A DNA stretch of 64,000 bases from Lepraria neglecta (Eukaryota; Ascomycota; Lecanoromycetes; Lecanorales; Stereocaulaceae): assembly GCA_033220425.1 (NCBI GenBank), contig CM065647.1:2666001-2730000 (forward strand), given 5' to 3'. Under the pieces are notes generated by a model that was not told the origin of the DNA, made no database searches, and was given only the letters and a program-made list of their open reading frames with translations. This document shows positions 34,686 to 45,042 of the stretch, piece after piece (position 1 is the first letter of the stretch; each line of letters opens with the position of its first letter). A program made the position numbers and the translations under genes.

Positions 34686-37600
34686 ATGATGGCAAACGTT
34701 CAGATGCTCTGTGCAGCTTTCGTTGTGTGGATTCTCCTCGCAAACGAACTCCTAGCAAATCCTATCGTATCCTCCAATGGATGTAATGTAATTTCTGATT
34801 TTCCCGGTCCTCTTATGGTTGACACGTATCTGCAACAGCCTTCCACAACGCGTCATCTACCAGTGCACAGAACACCTCGCTATCAGAGAATACCACTACA
34901 CAGGTCCTTACACATTATTATGAGGATCGTTTTGTCTATCGTTTCATAATGCTTGGAGTTCGAAAGGGATGGTGCCGATTACAATGGAGGTGGGTCTGTG
35001 GTATGTGTTTCAAGTGTACGCAGTGAAAGGGCCCAACTAGACTGTAACGCTCGTACCGGATTTATCGACGACGTTGTAAGTTCATCAAACCAGCAAGAAC
35101 CCGCAAATGGCTACTGAACAGCAAATACAAGTGTGACTACCGAAACATCAAGTCAATTTGAAGATTATGATAATCCTTATACCCCACCACCTGGCTGCGT
35201 AAGTACATTCGCCTGTATCGTTGCCTTCGCTTGCTAAGAGAGATCAAATTCAGTGTGGTACATGTATGCTGTATGCATCCTATCTTCGATTGTTCCACTG
35301 GCCTTTGCCAGCGACTGCCTCAGCGGGGTTTTCAACTGCCGTGGGCAACAACGCTTCCCTTGTCTGGAGTACTGCATCGACCACTGTAGACTCGAACAAC
35401 TTTACTTTGTATGTACCTCATTCGTAATCCTCGACGCTCAGGAAGCTGAAGATCACCAAGTACTTCCCCAAGTCTCTACATCAATTTCAAGACATTATTT
35501 GCAACTAACATGTGCTCCACCGTCGGTCTTGTACCTCTCAATACCACAATTGCCTTCGATCCTAGTGGTGCGTGCTTCGAATCCCTCACCGCACATCTCC
35601 GTACTGCATGCTGACACAATCATCTAGAAATCATGAAGTGGCCTTCATGGGACTACGTTGGTACTCCCCCCAGCGCCCAGAACCCTTAACGTTGCAGGTT
35701 TATCAAATTGCAACACAAGCAGTCTCTACCGAGCCGATTTTGGCAATCCCTGCAGTCCTGTGCTGGTGATGCCCACACGTTTGTTCGGCCTACAGCCAGC
35801 CTGGGCCACCTGTACGACAGCAGTTTTGGACGCGATCTCGGCTTCTGGGATCCAGACAAAGTACTGAGTCCAGCCTTGTATCTAGTCTCGACGACGCGAG
35901 ATCCTCAGTTGACGCTACCTACCCTACAACCAGCGGCTGCACCACGTATTACGACGCCACCAATGCCGAGCTCGACAGGTTTCGAACCCCCACTGCCAAG
36001 TCTCAAAGCATCTCTCCATCCCCCTGCACTAGAGACGCCTACCAAGTATACGTCTCAACACGAACCCGCAGCGCCGACGTTGGTATCTACTGATCCAGAT
36101 TCCCCGGCACCTGTCTCACACGCTCCAGATGATTCAAATTCGTTCTCAGTAACGCCAGCGGCTAACACTACGGCTCCGATATGGCCGGATACCACCAGAT
36201 ACACTCCTTCTCCAGCACCTCAGGCTACCATTGCACCACCGGTCACCGTAGGCTCTTCAGTATACACCGCTGACCCAGCCTCGCATTACCTCATGGATTC
36301 GCAAACTCTTCTGCCAGGCGGACCAGCAATGATGGTGTCTAGCACACCAGTGCAGATCTTACCAGGCGCAGTTATCCTCTCTGTAGGACCCTCAACATTC
36401 TAACTCCCGCCATTCGCTCTTCCCAGCCCTGCATCACTTCCGAAGATCACAATCAATGGTCAAGTGCTCACACCTGCTCCATCGTCTGGCTACATCCTCG
36501 CAAGCAAGACCGTCTTCCCTGGCAATTCTATTACCGTCAGTGGCTTAAGAGTTGCATTAGACACCGACATTGCAGGGAGCTCTTAACTGGTCATTGGAAT
36601 ATCCACGGCCGAAATTGTCCCTTCATCAATGCAACTGCCTATTATTATCAACGCCATGACCTTAACACCCAACGTAGCCCCTACTTATAATATTGATGTC
36701 AGTAATCTTATGAAGCCGGGCGAAATGACTGTTCCCGGTATCAGAGTAGCACTTACAACGAATGCCGCCGGTCAGGACGTTGTGGTGGTTGGTTCTAGTA
36801 CTAGAGTAGTTGGGGGCCATATAACATCCATACCGGGGCCAGAACGAATCGAGGACACAACCGATTCCGAGATCTCAGCCAGTCCAGCATCACCAGGTCG
36901 ACCACCTCTAGAATTCAACGGGCATACGTTTGATACCGATGCCAATGGTGCCTACGTTATCGCGAGCCAAACCCTAATCCCTGGGAAATCTATCACGGTG
37001 GAAAATACACCTACCATCTTAGCCACTTCTGCTTCTGAACTACTAATTGGGACATCAACCATCAACTTAATACAACCCACGAACCCCTCCATGACGAACG
37101 CCCAGTCAAAAGACCCTAGCCAACAGGCTGCCAGTGTCGAAACGACAAGCGACGACCCCTCCATCCAAGCTAGCAACACAAATCCTCTTACGACATCACA
37201 ACCCACGCCCAACGAACTCCTCATCGATGGCGATGCTATAATTGCCCTTTCCACCTCAGGCCTGCTAATAGGCAGCCAAACACTAACACCCGGCCAAACA
37301 ATCACAGTCAGTGGAACAGCAATGGCCTTGGACTTGGACGCCAGTGAGACAGCTTTGGTCACTGCCGGCAGCACCATTACTGCGGGTGCTGCAGACTCGA
37401 CACCTACATCTATTGGACTCGGTGCGTTTATTATGACTGCGTTCGACCCGATGCGGACGTCAACAACTTCTTTGCAGCCGTTGAACTCGACCGCTATCTC
37501 CTCGTCGTTGTCAGCTGCAGCTGGGAGCGGCAGTTTATCGTCGTTGTTGTCAGGCAGTAGTAAGTACGTCTTCTTCTGTCGAGGGTGGGGATACCACAAA

Positions 37601-37691
37601 AGCGAGTACTGGGGGCGCTGGTAGATGGGTTCAGAGGTTCAGAAGTTCGGGGGTTTACTACTATGGATTTTGGGTGTTATTATTTGTATGA
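34686..37691 (+). pseudogene. Repeat-containing secreted / GPI-type cell-surface protein, broken
   Basis: The ATG at 34686 gives a signal peptide (LCAAFVVWILLANELLA). The 5' region to about 35700 is made of short pieces in changing frames with intron-like breaks. A domain with NPCSPVLVMPTRLFGLQPAW (about 35750-35810) and a Pro/Thr/Ser-rich linker follow. The 3' half has at least five diverged repeats of about 55-65 residues, of the form Gly-x-x-Tyr-x-Ile-x-Ser-Gln-Thr-Leu-x-Pro-Gly, then an ITVSG-like strand and LVIGxST (for example SQTLIPGKSITVENTP; SQTLTPGQTITVSGTA). The frame is interrupted by TAA at 36401-36403 and TAA at 36584-36586 and changes by one base near 37558. The shifted frame ends with a hydrophobic tail (VYYYGFWVLLFV) that could be a GPI-anchor signal. 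Probably wall-associated; function unknown. Confidence 0.65.
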
Positions 37692-40600
37692 ATACTGTCT
37701 AAGGTAGGTGATTGATTGTGTATGTATGTAGATACAAGAGAAAGTAAGTGTTTAGACTCCAGGTCTCGCCCTGTGAGCAGTACCTTAGTGCACCTAGTAT
37801 TCCTCCAGGAACCCTTTTCCTGCCGGAAAGAAAGACCGGTCTCACTGCCAACGCAGTTCTTCGCCTCTAGCACCCATCCGTCACGATACATACTCCGAAA
37901 CAATCGTTTCTCTTGAGGACAGCTGACCAATCAAATTATCCCCATGCCAGTGATGGCAGAAGCAGCTGGTGCTGTAGAATTTCCCGACTTCTCGAACGAA
38001 GGCGTATGAATGGGCATGGTGGTGCAGTATGGGCTCTGCCTGGCGTGCGAGGCTGGGATTGTGTAGTAGACCGGTAAGCTATATGATTTCGTCTTGGAAT
38101 GTCCTGGTGAATCGGCTCTGGGAGGTCTGTGGTGGCAGTCCCCAACCCCCTACCCAATAGTGACGGGACCCCTGACCTTCCAGGTATGATGCGGTACTTC
38201 GGTTTGAGAAGAGATGCTGCGTCAGAAAGGGACAGAGAGGTGGTGATTGACTCTGAAGGTCCTTCTTGTAGCTCTCTTTATCTGTTTAGCGGCGGAAGTC
38301 CATGTAGATGATAGCGTAGGCAAGCCGCGGGTTTCTTGCACCGCGGCTGGTGGAATCATGTAGGGATGTCGTGGAGGGGGAGGAAGGTGCGTCATGCTGT
38401 GGAGACATGAGGCTTGGATTTGCTCATGCCGAGATGTGTTATGGAATAGGTGATGTGAAAGAAGCTATGGCTGTCTTGGTAAGGGAATGCCTTGGCGATA
38501 GGGATACGAGTCTGCTGAGGACTGGATCTGAGACGGAGATTGGGTGGAGTATAGGAAATCAGCAGGTATAAGCTTCAGAGAAGGGAGCTTCAACAGTAGC
38601 ATCGTCGCAGATGCTAGGTCCCAGAAAGCCGTGTCGAGGAAGATGCAGGCGCATGAGTGTGCACCCTCGTTATTGGGGCTTCTGAAAGCGTGTACAGGAC
38701 ATGTTCGACGATGCTATCATTGCTGCGCTTGGATGACAGCAAACCAGATGGGGACTGACGAGTGCTTTGGCCATGCTATTGATAGGATGAGAGTGGATCG
38801 CGGATCAATTTCATTAAATGTGGGGTGCACCGACGATATTCGACAAATGCTCTACTTCGTCGGAAGGAAACATTGGGGGGTTTGTGCACGCAGCACGCAC
38901 GTGGATCTCAGGTCGTAAGCGCACCATGGCCAACCGCAGAAGCTCCGCTGCAGTGGTTGGTTCCGACGTTACCAATGATGAACATCGACTACGTATCCAA
39001 GTATACGTACCTAGGTACCTCTATAAGATACTCTCAGGCCTCACACTTAGCCTGTGCTTCCAGGCTAGGGTGATTTGTCAATCGGACGGTTGGCCTGCAT
39101 CATCACGCGTATCGGAGCGGTGAACGGGCAACGTGGCTAGCCGCAGCACTTGTCATGAGGTGAGGCAATTTCGACATCCTGTGCTTTTGCTCGAATATGC
39201 ACGTTTCGCAGTGGAGATTACCCTTCTTGGATGGGTTGGGGCTGTGTCTCGGACTCATACACTCCGTATACTCCGTAGTCTGATAGCGATATGTATGTAG
39301 GGTACATGTTGGGCCCAAGTACATGTATTGTACTACTGCACAGACGCTTGATTCGATTGCTGACATAAGCAGGTGGTCTGACTATCGTCGTTGTCGTACC
39401 CTGAAGACAGGTGATTTGTCTCTAGTAGGTTGCTAATCATCTGGGCGATGCTTTGCTCGGCCTTCAAAAGCACGCGATGGGACGATCTGGAACTTGACGC
39501 GCATTGCATTGCATAACCAACCTCTTGGCAGACTTCACAAGCGTGAAACTAGTGGCTTGCCCGTTAGTGGGAAATCAATACCACGTGTCATCCCGTATCT
39601 TACAAGCCACTATCCCAAGCGTCTTCTAAGCGTAAAAAGTCAGGCCTCAATCAAAGGAGGCCGCCGCTTACACCCATTTGCCATTCGGGGGGTGATTTGC
39701 CTAGTGATCAATGATCAAATTTCATGTGGCGACTACTGCGTACTTGACAACTTGGCAAGCCTCTTGAGCATTTTTCCAAGATGAATCACGCAAACGTCGA
39801 TCAGGGCGGAATTTAATTCCACACTTCTTCTTCAGTGCAAATCCTAGTTCACAGCTATGAAATGATAGGCCAGCTTTTAACAGGGGTTTAAGTCTTGCGG
39901 TCGATCAATGCTTAGTTTTCGATCCCTCGGACTTGATCGCAACAGTTATTGGTTGGGTTAAGCATATTATTACAAGTGCATAAAGGCACGAGGCTTTTCA
40001 GAGTCCCCTGGACAAGTGCTCGAGACGGCGTCCTTTGTATTCTGGTGAACTTGTCATGAAGATTCTTCCACGATGCTGATGGTTGCATCCTCAATTGTGA
40101 TGATTTCGGGTCCGGGTGCGAATTTTGCGACTAAGTACATATAATTTCGTCACTTCGCTCCTAAAGAATTAGCCAGTGACTAGGGCTCTCGCAACGAAAA
40201 ATTGGCGCCGACAAAGTTTCCAGAATACCTCCGAAACCTCGTGCCAGGCGATGTTTTAAGGACATTTTTCAACAGTCGCTGTCCCTTGGCTGCCTCGTGC
40301 TTCGGCGTCTGCGATATTCTGGGGTCCGTTGGTCCATCGTCATCTCCACAACCGTTGGAGCGATGTTTCAGCTTTATGACCGTCATGCGTGAAATTACCA
40401 TCAGCATGCTTCTCTTGAATAATCTCTTCTATTCCCGGTCGTAACTAATCTATTTTGAGTCGGGCTTTGGGGGCCATGAAGCCATTATGGCTGAAGAAAA
40501 GCCGTTGCCATTCTGATAAGGTCGGCAGAAATTGGATAATACGTGTTTGTCTGGAGATTCGTCGCATCGTAGCTTGCATGTGGCTGCAGAACAGGGGGTT

Positions 40601-41784
40601 TGTCAACCATGTAGCGTATACAAAAGGTGTGCATGAAAGCCTACCTTACATATTTGCATGGCTAAGTGTGCCGAGAGCCTGAAACGCTGCTTTTCAATCT
40701 CACCCAAGAACCTGGGGTCCACGAGTTCCCTCTGCCAAATCTCGAACACGTGACAAGGAGAAGGTTTTAATAGGCATCATCATTGAATATACTGTACATG
40801 AATCGTGACTCGTGGCCCGAGGAAGCTTTTTGATTTTAGTGACTGGAGTTACGGATCGCCCAAGCGACTTAGCCCACTAGCCAATTATTTTTCCTTATTC
40901 GCACAAAGAAACTCCACAACTCCCCACGATCACCACTTCCTTGCATGTCATACGTAGCAATAACATATCTTCAGAGGACATAATAATGCTTATGATTGAC
41001 TTTGCCGATCAACCTTCTTATCTCAATTCTGTATGGGGCACATAACGATGCACGGCCGCAATCATCAAGATCATCCTCGTGAGTCGCAGACTCGGCTGAC
41101 ATCACAGGCCCGAGGTTGCCTTACCTTACTACGTTTAGGCCGGACATGCATGGTGCATAACGCGTGCAGGGATTCTTCATACCTGCCCACCAATCACCCA
41201 TCAATCAGCCCATGCTGATGCCCTAGCGGCGTGCTATGAAATCCCTGTGCCCTCGTGTCTTGCCGATCAAATCTGACACACAGGCTTTGCCCATTCACGC
41301 TTCCACCAGCCCCCTAGCCCCCTAGTTGACCTCCCCCCTCCTGCTCACTCCACTAAGGCTCCTTCCCCCGACAGTCCTAACGTGTTTGAAAGCGTGCTCG
41401 GCCTGCCCGGCATGCCCCTCGCTGCTGTCGGTTGTTGCGGGACTGACAAAACAGTGTGGTCTTCTCGGGCGAGGAGCAATGCAGGCGACTAGTCTGCCTC
41501 CGTACACACTATCATCCTTAAACCCAACTCACCGAAAGAGCACCATCTCCAACCGCCCCAAGATCCCAGATTGCTCATTTTGCCTCCACCCAGATAATCC
41601 CATTATTCGTTCCCATGAAAATTTGGATCCGTCGCTATTTACTTTCTAGCCACGCCCACTACCTCCCTAGGCAAATCTAAGCATCAATTGCCGTCACACC
41701 CTAAACTCTTTTTGCGCCTTACCTGTCACGAGTTTTACAAACAGCACCCGGTTTTGGGCTGTACCGTCGGCCATATCGCCTTAC
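37692..41784. other. 4-kb region without recognisable genes
   Basis: The longest gene-poor stretch in the window. All ORFs are short and show no family motif or plausible splicing on either strand. No terminal repeats or transposase-like sequence seen. The right end (about 40.9-41.78 kb) is C/T-rich and is probably the long leader and promoter of the RGS gene, as expected for a developmental regulator. Confidence 0.5.
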
Positions 41785-44110
41785 ATGACGGGTCTGTCAT
41801 CCTTTCTCATATCTTCCAGGCCCTCCGCCCTCTCCCTACGCAAACCCTTGCTGTCCCGCCACCACAGTGCACATAGTAACACTGACCCAGAACAAATAGA
41901 AAACGCTCCTCAGGCTACCGCATCCTACGCTCCGACCGGCCAACGACTGTCTCCTCCTACCTCTTATCAGCCTACTTCCTCCCGCGACCCCGAGAGTACT
42001 ACCTCCACCACCCCCGGCCACCAGGCCAGGCACAACAGACTGTCAATTGCGGCTATCGCCCGGGAAAAAACAAACGCTGCTCTAGCGAACCTATCCGCCG
42101 GCGTCCGTCCTAAAACATCTCAGGTGTCACTACACTCGTCCTCCTCATCCTCAAATAGCCTATCGAAGCAGACGACCGCGGCCGCGCCACCTGCCGAGAA
42201 CGCCGCCAGACAAACGGGTTACTTTAATATATCGCCGACTCGGGCAGAGCCGGACTCGGTTGTATCCCCTGCCGTAGCTCAGAGTCCGGGAGTGGAAGGT
42301 CCAGCACAGTCAGCCGGTTTGTCTTCCTTCACGCAAGACCGACGGCGACTCCTCAACAGGACACCGTCCCCTTCACTCCGCAACCTCCCCTCGCCACCTC
42401 CAGAGTCTCCGCAGCAAGCAGCACAGAACAAGATGCATCAGACGTCGTCAAGACTTCTCCGCATGACGGATGAAGAGCGACCCTTTACCCGAGACTTCGA
42501 GGACCTGTTCTCTACATTGATGGTCAGTCTGCCACTGTCAGCCCATCGAGTACGCTTCCAAAAGGTCGACCATACATTCACTTCTGAAGAAGCCATAAAC
42601 AATCTTGGATCTCTCAAATTCTCCCAATCCAATCGCATGCCAGATCCCAAGGATCCATCACGGATAGTCACTACGACAACCACTACTACGTTCTCAATGG
42701 CGAAAGAGATGGCACGATCCGTTTGTCAGCGCTTCATGGACGCTCGCTTCATAGAGCCCGCAGATTCCAAGCCAATTCCCACGTTCCCTCTTAAGAACGC
42801 CGTTTGGCAGCTTACGCCGAAGGGTATGCATGTGCTTACACGGTTCTGTCAGCGCAATGGTATCAACCAAAGGCATGTACTTGATCTCTTGGACAGTCCC
42901 CGAAATACCATGCAATTGGTAATCTTGGAAAGAGATGGTGGTACGGACAAGCTATCGCATGACCGTGCGACAATAGAAGTCATATTCCGCCGCTTTTCTG
43001 GTCAGGATGGGCCCAACATCAAGAACAATACCTCGGCTTCTGATAACGATTCCTTGAGCGACTATTATAATGGCTTGATAGGAGTGAAGATGGCAAAGGA
43101 AAGGAAAATTCTGGACCGAATTGTTCTGAATACTTTCACTGGCAAAACCGCTGTCGACTGGCTGATGGATTGCTGTACAACAGTGGACCGCAGAGAAGTC
43201 TACGAAATTGCGGAGCTATTTGTTCAGCATGGACTGATCTGGGCTGTCGTAGAAGACAAAGTCTATGCTCATCAGAATCCCGGTGCCTCAAGATTTCAGC
43301 CTACGAAAAACGCCATCTACAGTCTGACAGAAAAAGGTCAACGTATTGCAGGATGGCTTGGCAGAGAGCCCAGCCCTAGCAGTGACGCGAGAGCAGAGGC
43401 TGCGAGTAACAACAGGATCAACAAGGCAGGCCCGAGAGATTCAAACAATAACCGCTTGATCATCATTGTGAACGATCCAGCGTTACGGCTGCTTTTTAGG
43501 GAGTTCTTGCGAGACACTCATTGCGAAGAAAACTTAGCCTTCTACCTCGAAGTCAGAGACTTCACAAGGAGTTACGACGCTTCTGAAAGAGTGAAGGCTT
43601 TTTCAAGATTAGATGCAATCAGAGAGAACCTCGCAGCTGCATATGGTAAGCAACTTCCGGCATTCAAGCCCCCTTTGAGACTAACATTTTGTAGGTCTCT
43701 ACAATGCTTTCTTGGCACCAGGGTCTCCGTGCGAGCTGAACATCGATCACAATCTGCGCAACAGCTTGGCCGGACGTATGACTCGAGCCGTTGGCGACGA
43801 CGACTCCCTGCTGAAGAGCTTACAAGAGGTTGTCGGCCTGTTCAGGGATGCGCAAATCTCGGTCTTCAAGCTGATGTCGAGCGTAAGCATTTGTCCACGG
43901 TGTCCTTGCAGATCTGAAACCTGACACCTCATGCAGGACTCCGTACCGAAGTTCCTCAAAGAACCAAAATATGCCGCAGTACTGGCCCAGCACAACTTCG
44001 ACCACGCAGTTGCCCAAGCGAACCAACATGGATCGCAGCAGATGATTCTACCGGAGCGCTCAAAAAGTAAAGCCGTCCGAGATCGGGATCGGGACCCTCG
44101 GACTTCATGA
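41785..44110 (+). CDS. flbA: FlbA/Sst2-type RGS protein (DEP-DEP-RGS)
   Basis: GTPase-activating protein for a G-alpha subunit; in Aspergillus FlbA restrains vegetative growth signalling and allows conidiation. Exons 41785-43645, 43695-43882 and 43937-44110 give 740 residues (A. nidulans FlbA about 719). A Ser/Pro-rich N terminus precedes the first DEP domain (RPFTRDFEDLFSTLMVSLPL to about residue 370). The second DEP has ILDRIVLNTFTGKTAVDWLMDC. The RGS domain begins at NNRLIIIVNDPALRLLFREF, runs through CEENLAFYLEVRDF and continues across both introns (LYNAFLAPGSPCELNIDHNL; ISVFKLMSS joined to DSVPKFLKEPKY). Both introns have good sites (GTAAGC/GTAG and GTAAGC/GCAG with CTGAC). The start is the first in-frame ATG; a later one is possible. 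Confidence 0.94.
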
Positions 44111-45042
44111 CGACCTGCATATGCACGAGTTGCGTCTCCTCCACTTCCACGCAGCAGGCCGAAGATGATTTCAAATTACTTAGCTGCAATTCTTGGCGCA
44201 TATGGATACTACCTTCCTTCGGCCGACACTGGTGTCTGTCTCATGCCGCCCCCGCATACTTTCGAAAAGCTGTCGCTTTTGAGTGGGCTTTCTACTATCT
44301 TGGATCACTACCATGCGAGGGCTATGGCTATTGGATATCCGTCTTCCACAACACCTACAATCCCTTTCAGCTAGCGTTACCAAAAGTATTGAAGCGTTAC
44401 AGCAGCCGCTCAAAGCATCTACCTGCATACGACTTATTGGCTACGAGTTCTGCATTCGGCATGGAGTTTTTCGATAATCTTGCTCGTGGTATTGGATAGA
44501 ACTCCTTTTATGACCGTGTTATGGAAATTGTTTGCATTGTTCTTCATTCCGACGATCATACATTATATGGATAGGCGGCCACCTGTCATTCTGCGTTTCT
44601 TCTGTGTTCATGCATTGTTGGAGTGGCGAGGCCTGTTTGGTTGGGCATGTGGGATACGGAATGGGTAAGGGCGATGTTTGTGCATATTGGGTATATCGGT
44701 AACATAGAAGGCATACAAACAGGAATACATACTTCCACTCAATTGGACTAGATATGCACATTGATTGTGAAGTCCTGTCAATGATTCCTAATTGTACAGA
44801 GATTTGATGATTGGGTGTAAAAGTCGCCGAACTGGAGGCTCGAGTATCCTAGCCTACTTTAGATTTTGACACTGGCAAATCGCGTCGCGTGGCTCCTTCA
44901 TGCGCATGGCAAGACCACTTTAGCAAACCCCCCAGCGGAAACAGGCTTCCTGCATAATCATTACCACGACCCCTTCAAATCAACGTCGCAGGTATCATGT
45001 CCACATTTATAGAATGATCAGATCTATGTGCAACCCACAACA
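44111..45042. other. Intergenic region between RGS and ORC4 genes
   Basis: About 930 nt. ORFs here are short, and the longest overlaps the RGS coding end in another frame. No gene supported. Confidence 0.45.

Noticed and set aside
44107-44499. 130-codon plus ORF after the RGS gene
   Set aside because: It begins inside the RGS stop region, shows no motif and has no splice partner; chance ORF.
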